From an uncultured Micromonospora sp. (GTDB lineage Bacteria; Actinomycetota; Actinomycetes; Mycobacteriales; Micromonosporaceae), in contig CALGAM010000134.1 in assembly GCA_937951935.1 (NCBI GenBank), positions 1 through 11,351 on the forward strand: a DNA stretch of 11,351 nt, given 5' to 3'. The position numbers were made by a program, and so were the translations under genes. This document shows positions 1 through 6,185 of this stretch, one piece after another. The notes beneath the pieces are model-generated. The model was not told where the DNA came from, made no database searches, and saw only the letters and a list, made by a program, of their open reading frames with translations. Numbering within the stretch: position 1 is the stretch's first letter; the number at the start of each line of letters is the position of its first letter.

Positions 1-2
1 AA

Positions 3-218
3 CTGCCGGACGACGGTGATGTCATCACCCCGCTCCACCAGCCGTCCCTGAAGCTGGTCATCCAGGTAGGCGACATCATCGCCATCGACGAGGGATCACC
101 CCCGCTACGCGGGATCACGATCTGCCCGCCGGGGCGGCCGCCCACATCAATCGCTTCGTCGCACGCCCCGAGGGGGTGGACGTCCGTTCCGTACCCAGCG
201 TCTGACGTCCGCGTGTGA
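3..218 (+). CDS. Possible 3' end of an unidentified gene (partial, frame uncertain)
   Basis: This frame is open from the left edge to a TGA at 216-218. Up to about position 91 it has strong GC at third codon positions (about 27 of 30 codons) and reads as a plausible protein containing LKLVIQVGDIIAIDE. Beyond about 118 the next frame (stop TGA 203-205) looks more protein-like, with DLPAGAAAHINRFVARPEG. That second frame has a stop at 17-19 and no good start, so it cannot be a complete gene. The two halves would join if there were a one-base frame change near 92-118. A gene end with a frameshift, sequencing error or decayed copy is therefore possible. I do not recognise the family. The minus strand over 1-90 also reads as a passable peptide, so coding direction is not certain. 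Confidence 0.3.
   Translation: MPDDGDVITPLHQPSLKLVIQVGDIIAIDEGSPPLRGITICPPGRPPTSIASSHAPRGWTSVPYPASDVRV
92..118. repeat. Solitary CRISPR type I-E-like repeat or small hairpin
   Basis: Two copies of GGGATCAC (92-99 and 111-118) flank a 5-bp stem (CCCGC 101-105, GCGGG 109-113) with a TAC loop. From memory, this layout resembles the GC-rich 28-29 nt repeats of actinobacterial type I-E CRISPR arrays, shortened by one or two bases. No second copy lies about 60 bp to either side and no cas gene is visible. It may be an orphan repeat, a chance hairpin or part of a coding sequence. Confidence 0.25.
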
Positions 219-400
219 TCCGGCGCCGTGGCTGACGCCGTACGGTGCGTGCGCCGCCCCGACCGGAGCGAGCGCGGGGTGGGCTGGTGGACCGACCCAC
301 GTCGGGCCGGACGGCCCAGCCGGGCCAGGATGCCGGGTGGGGCACCGCGGGCGGCGGGTCGCCCTGACAGAATGACGGGGCAAACCACCCGCTACACGTG

Positions 401-405
401 AGGAG
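401..405 (+). promoter_or_regulatory. Shine-Dalgarno of aspS
   Basis: AGGAG lies nine bases before the GTG at 415 and supports that codon as the aspS start. The preceding 219-400 is a GC-rich spacer with no convincing gene. A CAGAAT at 367-372 could be a -10 element, but no matching -35 is evident. Confidence 0.7.
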
Positions 406-414
406 ACACTTGCC

Positions 415-2220
415 GTGATCCGTACCCATGAAGCCGGCACCCTGCGCACCACGCACGCCGGCAGCACGGTGACCCTCGCCGGTTGGGTCGCCCGGCGTCG
501 GGACCACGGTGGGGTGATCTTCGTCGATCTGCGCGACGCCTCCGGAGTGGTGCAGGTGGTGTTCCGCGAGGGCGTCGAGGCGGCGCACGCGCTGCGCAAC
601 GAGTACTGCGTGCGGATCACCGGCGAGGTGACCCGCCGCCCGGAGGGGAACGAGAACCCGGAGCTCGCCACCGGCGAGATCGAGGTGGTCGCCAGCAGCC
701 TGGAGATCCTCTCCGAGGCGGCGCCGCTGCCGCTGCCGGTGGACGACCAGGTCGAGGCCGGCGACGACGTACGCCTGAAGTACCGCTACCTGGACCTGCG
801 GCGCAGCGGCCCGGCGCGGGCGATCCGGCTGCGCTCACGGGCCAACCAGCTCGCCCGCAGCGTGCTCCACGCCCGCGACTTCCTGGAGATCGAGACCCCG
901 ACCCTGACCCGGTCGACGCCGGAGGGCGCCCGCGACTTCCTGGTGCCGGTGCGGCTGCAGCCCGGCACCTGGTACGCGCTGCCGCAGTCGCCCCAGCTGT
1001 TCAAGCAGTTGTTGATGGTCAGCGGTCTGGAGCGGTACTACCAGATCGCCCGCTGCTACCGGGACGAGGACTTCCGGGCTGACCGGCAGCCGGAGTTCAC
1101 CCAGCTCGACATCGAGATGTCCTTCGTCACCGAGGACGACGTCATCGAGCTCGGCGAGGAGATCGTCGCCACCCTGTGGCGGGAGATCGTCGGGTACGAG
1201 ATCCCCCGGCCCATCCCGAGGATCACCTGGCACGACGCGATGGCCCGGTACGGTTCGGACAAGCCGGACCTGCGGTACGGGGTCGAGCTGACCGATCTGA
1301 CCGACTACCTGCGTGGCACCGAGTTCCGGGTCTTCGCCCAGGCGATCGACGCCGGCGGCTACGTCGGTGCGGTGGTGATGCCGGGCGGCGCCAGCCAGAG
1401 CCGCAAGGAGCTGGACGGCTGGCAGGACTGGGCGCGGGCGCGCGGGGCGCGCGGTCTGGCGTACGTGGTGCTCGACGCGGAGTCGGGCGAGGCCCGGGGG
1501 CCGGTGGCGAAGAACCTCTCCGCGGAGCACCTGGCCGGTCTGGCGGACGCGGTCGGCGCCAAGCCCGGAGACGCGATCTTCTTCGCCGCCAGCGGGAACC
1601 GGCGGGAGGCGCAGGAACTGCTCGGCGCCGCCCGGGTCGAGATCGCCAGGCGGGCGGGTCTGGTCGACGAGAAGGCGTGGGCGTTCTGCTGGGTGGTCGA
1701 CGCGCCGATGTTCGAGCGGACCGAGGAGGGCGGCTGGACCGCCGTGCACCACCCGTTCACCTCGCCGAACGCCGACTGGGTGGACCGCTTCGAGGAGGCG
1801 CCGGACCAGGCGCTGGCCCACGCGTACGACATCGTCTGCAACGGCAACGAGATCGGCGGTGGCTCGATCCGTATCCACCGGGCCGACGTCCAGCGCCGGG
1901 TGTTCGACCTGCTCGGGATCACCCCGGAGGAGGCGGCCGACAAGTTCGGTTTCCTGCTGGAGGCGTTCAAGTACGGGCCGCCGCCGCACGGTGGCATCGC
2001 CTTCGGCTGGGACCGGGTCTGCATGCTGCTGGCCGGTGCCGACTCGATCCGTGAGGTGATCGCGTTCCCGAAGACCCGGGGTGGGTTCGATCCGCTGACC
2101 GGCGCGCCGACCCCGATCACCGCCCAGCAGCGTGCCGAGGCGGGCGTCGACGCGAAGCCGAAGCCGGTCGCCGCGCACGGGGGGACGGCGGGGGTGGCGG
2201 CCCCGGTCGAGCCCTCCTGA
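415..2220 (+). CDS. aspS: Aspartate--tRNA ligase, probably non-discriminating (AspRS)
   Basis: This cytoplasmic class IIb synthetase charges tRNA-Asp with aspartate using ATP. The 601 residues match the usual bacterial-type length (about 590-600). An N-terminal OB-fold anticodon domain (about 1-110) begins with GWVARRRDHGGVIFVDLRD. The catalytic core has a motif 1 region near 156, motif 2 (RDED 216-219, then RADRQPEFTQ 221-230), an inserted GAD domain in the middle, and motif 3 (GGIAFGWDR, Arg534). The C-terminus has the typical TPIT-QQ-R-AGVD segment and then a short Ala/Pro tail. His31, together with Gly78 in EGNENP, matches the pair associated with non-discriminating AspRS in Pseudomonas. 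The enzyme probably also makes Asp-tRNA-Asn for GatCAB amidation, but that is inference from two residues. The GTG start is supported by AGGAG at 401-405. A hairpin follows the gene, so it is probably monocistronic or the end of its unit. Confidence 0.97.
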   Translation: MIRTHEAGTLRTTHAGSTVTLAGWVARRRDHGGVIFVDLRDASGVVQVVFREGVEAAHALRNEYCVRITGEVTRRPEGNENPELATGEIEVVASSLEILSEAAPLPLPVDDQVEAGDDVRLKYRYLDLRRSGPARAIRLRSRANQLARSVLHARDFLEIETPTLTRSTPEGARDFLVPVRLQPGTWYALPQSPQLFKQLLMVSGLERYYQIARCYRDEDFRADRQPEFTQLDIEMSFVTEDDVIELGEEIVATLWREIVGYEIPRPIPRITWHDAMARYGSDKPDLRYGVELTDLTDYLRGTEFRVFAQAIDAGGYVGAVVMPGGASQSRKELDGWQDWARARGARGLAYVVLDAESGEARGPVAKNLSAEHLAGLADAVGAKPGDAIFFAASGNRREAQELLGAARVEIARRAGLVDEKAWAFCWVVDAPMFERTEEGGWTAVHHPFTSPNADWVDRFEEAPDQALAHAYDIVCNGNEIGGGSIRIHRADVQRRVFDLLGITPEEAADKFGFLLEAFKYGPPPHGGIAFGWDRVCMLLAGADSIREVIAFPKTRGGFDPLTGAPTPITAQQRAEAGVDAKPKPVAAHGGTAGVAAPVEPS

Positions 2221-2221
2221 G

Positions 2222-2277
2222 CACCGGCCCTGAGCCACCGGTCCTGAAACGACGGCCCTGGGACACCGGCCCGCCGT
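2222..2277 (+). repeat. Four imperfect 14-bp tandem repeats
   Basis: Directly after the aspS stop come CACCGGCCCTGAGC (2222-2235), CACCGGTCCTGAAA (2236-2249), CGACGGCCCTGGGA (2250-2263) and a diverged CACCGGCCCGCCGT (2264-2277). The last unit also forms the left arm of the hairpin that follows. No function is evident. Confidence 0.6.
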
Positions 2278-2318
2278 GTCCGCCGCGCGGCGAGGGCGGC
2301 GGTGCGGGCGGGCCGGTG
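2264..2318 (+). terminator. Hairpin after aspS, candidate terminator
   Basis: A perfect 12-bp stem (2264-2275 with 2307-2318) encloses an inner 6-bp stem (CCGCCG 2280-2285 with CGGCGG 2297-2302). There is no T tract. GC-rich stems without U tails are common at the ends of actinobacterial genes. The candidate promoter of the next gene lies downstream, which fits a terminator here. Confidence 0.5.
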
Positions 2319-2365
2319 CTCCCGCGGTCTGCGGGGCCGGCCCGAAATTCCCGGGCGGGGCGGCC

Positions 2366-2395
2366 GACAATTCGTTTGTGGTGGCCGCTCATACT
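2366..2395 (+). promoter_or_regulatory. Candidate promoter giving a leaderless mRNA
   Basis: CATACT (2390-2395) ends six bases before the ATG at 2402. A weak GACAAT (2366-2371) lies 18 bp upstream of it. There is no Shine-Dalgarno before the ATG. The arrangement fits transcription starting at or near the A of the ATG. Confidence 0.45.
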
Positions 2396-2401
2396 CGGAC
2401 C

Positions 2402-3874
2402 ATGGCGCCGAATCCTGATTTGATCATCAACATAGATCCGGCCGAGGCAGGGTCCGAGACGATCCGGACCCTCGTCCTGCCGTGGTCCGGGCAGAGTGTC
2501 CCGGTGCGGATCCCGCCCGGTATGACCGACGGGGCGATGCTCAGGCTGCCGGGCATCGGGCCGGCGACCGCGCCCGGTGGGCCGGCGCGCGACGCCTACG
2601 TGCAGGTCCGGATCGTCCCCGGGGCGGCGGGTTCGGCCTCGCCGACGGCTCCTCTCGGCGCCGTGTCCCCGGCGTCGGCACCGCCCGGCGCGGTGCAGCC
2701 GACGTCCGCTCCGCCGACGTCGGCGCCGCCGACGGCTCCCCTCGGCGCCGTGCCGCCAGCCTCCGCCCCACCGACGGTTCCGTTCGGCGCCGTGCCCCCG
2801 AACTCGGTGCCGCCCGGCGCGCCGTACGGGGCGGCCGGCGGCGCGTACCCGCCCGTCACGCCGCAGGCCAAGGGGTCGGGCAAGGGGAAGATCCTGGCCG
2901 TCGTCGGCGGCGCGGTCGCCGTCGTGCTGCTGGCCATCCTGGCGGTGCCGGTGCTGCTGTGGGCCAGCCGGGACTCCGTGGGCGGCACCCCGTCGAACCG
3001 GGCTGGCGGCTCGACGGCCGATGCCTCGCCGTCACCCACCGCCTCGCCGTCGCCGAGCGCCACCCCGATCAGCCCGCCGGAGTACCAGGCCCTGCTGGCC
3101 GAGGTCGACAAGTCGGTGGGTGACGCCTTCAAGAAGCTCGGCAAAGCGAAGAACCCCAAGGCGGTGGGTGCGGCGGTGGACGACATCGAGTCCGCCGTCG
3201 AGCGGCAGATCACGACGTTGAGCGCGGTCACGCCGCCGGCGAACGTCGCCAGCGCGCACGCCGACCTGCTCCGCGGGTTGGAGGATCTGGCCGACTCGCT
3301 GGCCGAGACCGGGTCGGCGGCCGGGGCCGGTGAGGTCTGCGTCGGCTCCTCGGCGCTGGCCCGGCTCAGCCGGGAGTCCTCGGCGGAGGAGGTGCGTGCC
3401 GCCCGGCAGGCCCTGGCGACCGCGGACCCGGCGCAGCCGTACCAGGTTGGCGACTTCATCCCGAAGAAGACCTCGGACACCAACCGGCGGCTCAGCAACG
3501 GCAAGTTCCTCAAGCGCACCAAGAGCGGCCTCGGTCAGCTCAAGATCGAGAACGGTGGCCGCAACGATGCGGTCATCAACGTCGTGCGCAGCGGTTCCAA
3601 GAGCCCGATGGTGAGCGTGTACGTCCGGGCCAAGAGCAAGTTCACGGTCACCGGGGTGCGGGACGGCGTGTACCAGATCTACATGACCGGCGGCAAGGAC
3701 TGGGACGACTCGGCCAAGGCGTTCAGCCGCGACTGCAGCTTCCAGCGGTTCGAGGACAGTTTCCGGTTCACCACCACCTCGACGCAGTACACGATCTGGA
3801 CCATCACCTTGACCCCGGTGGTGGGTGGCAACGCCCGGACCAGTGACGTGGACCCGGGGTCCTTCCCGAGCTGA
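2402..3874 (+). CDS. Single-pass membrane protein with cytoplasmic DnaJ-C-terminal-like domain
   Basis: I do not recognise a named family for this 490-residue protein. Residues 7-73 resemble the substrate-binding beta domain of DnaJ/CbpA: an opening IINIDPAEAG, then VPVRIPPGMTDGAMLRLPG, ending in DAYVQVRIVP. No J domain (HPD) is present. A Pro/Ala/Thr linker (about 78-150) repeats TAPLGAV-like units. A Lys-rich GKGK stop precedes a membrane helix at 164-189. A Ser/Pro/Thr stretch (195-225), a helical segment (226-340) and a beta-rich C-terminal domain (about 375-475) follow. Cys313 and Cys445 could pair. By charge, the DnaJ-like part should be inside the cell and the rest outside. An earlier in-frame GTG at 2276 would add 42 residues encoded through the terminator-like hairpin, so I prefer the ATG at 2402. 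Hairpins bound the gene on both sides, so it probably forms its own unit. The role is unknown; a chaperone-like link across the membrane is speculation. Confidence 0.85.
   Translation: MAPNPDLIINIDPAEAGSETIRTLVLPWSGQSVPVRIPPGMTDGAMLRLPGIGPATAPGGPARDAYVQVRIVPGAAGSASPTAPLGAVSPASAPPGAVQPTSAPPTSAPPTAPLGAVPPASAPPTVPFGAVPPNSVPPGAPYGAAGGAYPPVTPQAKGSGKGKILAVVGGAVAVVLLAILAVPVLLWASRDSVGGTPSNRAGGSTADASPSPTASPSPSATPISPPEYQALLAEVDKSVGDAFKKLGKAKNPKAVGAAVDDIESAVERQITTLSAVTPPANVASAHADLLRGLEDLADSLAETGSAAGAGEVCVGSSALARLSRESSAEEVRAARQALATADPAQPYQVGDFIPKKTSDTNRRLSNGKFLKRTKSGLGQLKIENGGRNDAVINVVRSGSKSPMVSVYVRAKSKFTVTGVRDGVYQIYMTGGKDWDDSAKAFSRDCSFQRFEDSFRFTTTSTQYTIWTITLTPVVGGNARTSDVDPGSFPS
2645..2794 (+). repeat. 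Repeats encoding a TAPLGAV-type Pro-rich linker
   Basis: Three near-identical 21-bp segments (2645-2665, 2732-2752, 2774-2794) encode TAPLGAV, TAPLGAV and TVPFGAV, separated by SAPP-rich stretches. They form the flexible cytoplasmic linker of the membrane protein and may vary in copy number between strains. Confidence 0.75.
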
Positions 3875-3924
3875 TCCCCGGCGCGTCGCTCCCCTCGACG
3901 GCGTCGCCTTCTCGACGTCAGGAC

Positions 3925-3963
3925 GAGCCCGCCGGGCCGCGCGTGACGCGGCCCGGCGGGCTC
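3925..3963 (+). terminator. Perfect 17-bp hairpin, candidate terminator
   Basis: The arm at 3925-3941 is exactly complementary to 3947-3963, with loop CGTGA (3942-3946). It lies 50 bp after the stop of the upstream membrane protein and ahead of the next promoter. It has no T run (CACCGTTTCC follows). It is one of the strongest hairpins in the window. Confidence 0.75.
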
Positions 3964-4028
3964 CACCGTTTCCGGGGTCTGCAGGGGGGCGGTGGTGTCG
4001 ACCCACCGGTCGTCCGTGCCTGGCTCCA

Positions 4029-4071
4029 TGCACAGAACTTGTGCACAACTTCTGTGCAAAGATATTGTGCA
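4029..4071 (+). promoter_or_regulatory. Operator array of TGTGCA boxes overlapping the efflux operon promoter
   Basis: TGTGCA occurs at 4040-4045, 4053-4058 and 4066-4071, exactly 13 bp apart on the same strand. Inverted copies (TGCACA) lie at 4029-4034 and 4043-4048, giving the interrupted palindrome TGCACAGAACTTGTGCA and the perfect palindrome TTGTGCACAA (4039-4048). The patch is clearly AT-richer than its surroundings. It covers the likely promoter, so I infer a binding site for the winged-helix regulator encoded just downstream. Confidence 0.65.
4039..4068 (+). promoter_or_regulatory. Candidate promoter of the regulator-MFS operon, leaderless
   Basis: TATTGT (4063-4068) is a good -10 candidate. 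TTGTGC (4039-4044) lies 18 bp upstream as a partial -35. Six bases separate the -10 from the GTG at 4075, and no Shine-Dalgarno precedes that codon, so the mRNA probably begins at the start codon. Both promoter hexamers sit inside the TGTGCA repeats. Confidence 0.55.
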
Positions 4072-4074
4072 TAC

Positions 4075-4752
4075 GTGCCTCCTCCACCACCTCCCGACGA
4101 CCGTCCCTCGGTGGTCCGGCTCAACGCCGACCAGATCCGCGTGCTGGCGCACCCGTTGCGGGCCCGGTTGCTCACGGCCCTCCGGTCGGCCGGGCCGGCC
4201 ACCGCCACCCGGCTGGCCGGGATGCTCGACACCAACACCGGCGCGACCAGCTACCACCTGCGACAGCTCGCCCAGGTGGGCCTGGTGGTGGAGGATCCGG
4301 AGCGCGGTGGCGGCCGACAACGCTGGTGGCGGGCCGCCCACCAGCTCAGCAGCTGGCAGGTGACCGACTTCGACGACCAGCCGGACGCCAGCGCGGCGGC
4401 CGACTGGCTCCACCGGCACGCGCTGCGACTGCACGCCGAGCAGGCCGAGCGGTGGGCCGAGACCCAGCGCGACTACCCGGTTCGGTGGCGGCAGGCCGCG
4501 GACGTCTCCGACTACCTGTTCCGGCTCACGCCCGACCAGCTTCGGCAGCTCACCGGTGAGCTGCACGCCGTTCTCGCCCGCTACCGCCACGCCCTCGTGT
4601 CCGGCGACGACCCGTCCGAGGGTGAGGAGTCCGCCGCGCCGGACGACTCCGAACTGGTGCTGCTCTACCTGCACGCCTTCCCCGTCCGCAGCCCGTTTCC
4701 GCGCCCGGTGTCCCCATCCGCCGGCGGCGCCGACGACGAGGAGACCCCTTGA
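4075..4752 (+). CDS. ArsR-like winged-helix transcriptional regulator
   Basis: This 225-residue DNA-binding protein probably controls its own operon. Residues 18-90 form a winged helix of the ArsR/HTH_20 type: QIRVLAHPLRARLLTAL, then ATATRLAGMLDTNTGATSYH with the recognition helix near 55-67, then the wing VVEDPERGGGRQRWWR. The remainder (about 100-200) is helical and rich in Arg/Glu/Trp, perhaps for dimerisation or ligand sensing. The tail is acidic and disordered. No Cys-rich ArsR metal site is visible, so a drug or metabolite ligand is more likely than a metal. I chose the GTG at 4075 because it follows a -10 box by six bases and precedes the Pro-rich N-terminus; upstream codons run through the operator. 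The stop TGA overlaps the TTG start of the transporter. Repression relieved by the exported substrate is the usual logic of such pairs. Confidence 0.88.
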   Translation: MPPPPPPDDRPSVVRLNADQIRVLAHPLRARLLTALRSAGPATATRLAGMLDTNTGATSYHLRQLAQVGLVVEDPERGGGRQRWWRAAHQLSSWQVTDFDDQPDASAAADWLHRHALRLHAEQAERWAETQRDYPVRWRQAADVSDYLFRLTPDQLRQLTGELHAVLARYRHALVSGDDPSEGEESAAPDDSELVLLYLHAFPVRSPFPRPVSPSAGGADDEETP

Positions 4753-6083
4753 CCCCGCTCACCCCCACCCAGGTCCGTCGGCGCTACCTGGTCCTGCACG
4801 GGCTGCGCTGGCTGCCCGTCGGATTCCTGGTCCCGGTCGTCACCCTGCTGATGCTGGAACGCGGGCTCACGCTGTCCCAGGTCGGACTGATCACCGCGGT
4901 ACAGGGTCTGGTGGTGCTGGCGCTGGAACTGCCCACCGGTGGGCTCGCCGACGCGCTCGGCCGCAAGCCGGTGCTCGTCGTCGCCGCGCTGGTCGACATC
5001 GGCTCGCTCGCCCTGGCGGTCGTCGCCGACGTGTTCCCGCTGTTCCTCCTGGTCTTCCTGCTCCAGGGCATCTACCGGGCACTGGACAGCGGCCCCCTGG
5101 AGTCGTGGTACGTCGACGCCACGCTGGCCGCCGACCCCGAGGCGCCGTACGAGCGCGGCCTCAACGCCGGGGCGGTGGTGGTGGGCCTCTGCATCGGTGG
5201 TGGCGCCCTGCTCGCCGGGGGCCTGGTGGCGCTCGGCCCGCTCGGCCCGTTCAGCGCGCTCACGGTGCCGGTGCTCGCCGCGCTGGCCGTGGAGGTCGCC
5301 TCCCTCGTGGCCCTGGTCCTGCTCCTCGTGGAGGTACGTCCGGCCGGCGGCGTCGGCTCGCTGCGTGACTCGCTGCGGGCCGTTCCCGGCGTGATCGGCG
5401 AGGCGTTCGGCCTGCTGCGCCGGTCGCGGATCGTGCTGTCCCTGGTCGCGGTGGAGCTGTTCTGGGGCTTCGGCATGGTCACCTTCGAGACCCTGCTGCC
5501 GGTGCGTCTGGCCGAGGTCGTCGGCGACCCGGACCGGGCGGCGGCGCTGCTCGGCCCCACCGGGTCGGCCGCCTGGCTCGCCTCGGCCGCGGGTGCGGCA
5601 CTGATCGGGTACGTCAGCCGGTGGCTCGGCGCGCCGTTGAGCGCGGGACTGCTGCGGATCCTGCAGGGGGCGACGGTGGTCGGCATGGCGCTGCTGGCCG
5701 GCCCGGCCGGGATCATCGCCGCCCACCTGTTCTGCTACGCCGTACACGGGGCGTCGAACCCCCTGCACATGGGGCTGTTGCACCGGCAGGTCGACGGGCC
5801 GTACCGGAACACCGTCATCTCGCTCAACTCGATGGTGGCCCACCCGGCCAGCGCGCTGGGCGGGGTGGTGTTGACCGCGCTGGCGCAGGCGACCTCGGTC
5901 AGCACGGCGATGCTGGTCGGCGCCGTGGTGCTCGCCGGGGCCGCGCCGCTCTACCTGCCCGCCTGGCGGGCCGCGCGGCGCGGTCCCGGTGTCCGCCCCG
6001 CCGATCCGGCGGCCTCCACGGTCGCGGAACCGCCGTCCGTGCCCCGGGCGTCCGCCGCCGGAACCGTCGTGTCCACCGAGTGA
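4749..6083 (+). CDS. MFS transporter, probable efflux pump
   Basis: This 444-residue inner-membrane carrier has about 12 hydrophobic segments, a normal length for the major facilitator superfamily. The loop after the second helix carries motif A as GGLADALGRKP (64-74). A conserved-looking ALDSGPLESWYVDA stretch lies at the end of the fourth helix. Alternating Val/Leu/Ala-rich helices fill the rest, and the C-terminal tail from about 410 is Ala/Pro-rich. The start is TTG at 4749, inside the regulator's stop (overlap TTGA), with GACGAGGAG upstream as Shine-Dalgarno, so translation is coupled. A proton-driven drug or metabolite exporter is likely, but the substrate cannot be read from sequence. 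A hairpin follows. Confidence 0.9.
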   Translation: MTPLTPTQVRRRYLVLHGLRWLPVGFLVPVVTLLMLERGLTLSQVGLITAVQGLVVLALELPTGGLADALGRKPVLVVAALVDIGSLALAVVADVFPLFLLVFLLQGIYRALDSGPLESWYVDATLAADPEAPYERGLNAGAVVVGLCIGGGALLAGGLVALGPLGPFSALTVPVLAALAVEVASLVALVLLLVEVRPAGGVGSLRDSLRAVPGVIGEAFGLLRRSRIVLSLVAVELFWGFGMVTFETLLPVRLAEVVGDPDRAAALLGPTGSAAWLASAAGAALIGYVSRWLGAPLSAGLLRILQGATVVGMALLAGPAGIIAAHLFCYAVHGASNPLHMGLLHRQVDGPYRNTVISLNSMVAHPASALGGVVLTALAQATSVSTAMLVGAVVLAGAAPLYLPAWRAARRGPGVRPADPAASTVAEPPSVPRASAAGTVVSTE

Positions 6084-6095
6084 CGGCACACCGAT

Positions 6096-6132
6096 CGGCG
6101 GCGCCGCGCCGCGCCGACCGTCGGCGCCGCCG
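6096..6132 (+). terminator. Hairpin after the MFS gene, candidate terminator
   Basis: An 11-bp stem pairs 6096-6106 with 6122-6132 around a 15-nt GC-rich loop, 12 bp after the MFS stop. It has no T tract. It lies ahead of the rarA promoter and so would separate the two units. Confidence 0.5.
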
Positions 6133-6147
6133 GCCGGCAACGGCGCG

Positions 6148-6178
6148 TTTCCGACAGCGGAAACCGGGCCGGTAATGT
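6148..6178 (+). promoter_or_regulatory. Candidate rarA promoter with overlapping inverted repeat
   Basis: TAATGT (6173-6178) is a -10 candidate seven bases before the ATG at 6186. A TCCGAC/CCGACA -35-like hexamer lies at about 6150-6156, 16-17 bp upstream. The perfect inverted repeat TTTCCGACAGCGGAAA (6148-6163) overlaps the -35 and may be a regulator site. No Shine-Dalgarno is present, so a leaderless mRNA is likely. Confidence 0.5.
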
Positions 6179-6185
6179 CAGCGTG

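Noticed and set aside
1..218. CRISPR array at the left edge
   Set aside because: Only one repeat-like unit is present. No second unit occurs at the expected spacing in either direction and no cas gene is seen.
835..2370. 511-residue open frame on the minus strand opposite aspS
   Set aside because: It lies against a certain aspS gene, has a Pro/Arg/Gly-rich translation with no motif, and follows from GC-rich codon bias.
2276..2401. Upstream in-frame GTG extension of the DnaJ-like membrane protein
   Set aside because: It would translate the hairpin after aspS and add an Arg/Gly/Ala stretch unlike the well-formed domain that begins at the ATG at 2402.
3032..4090. Minus-strand open frame across the terminator and operator region
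   Set aside because: It runs through the perfect hairpin and the promoter repeats and covers the C-terminal half of a convincing + strand gene.
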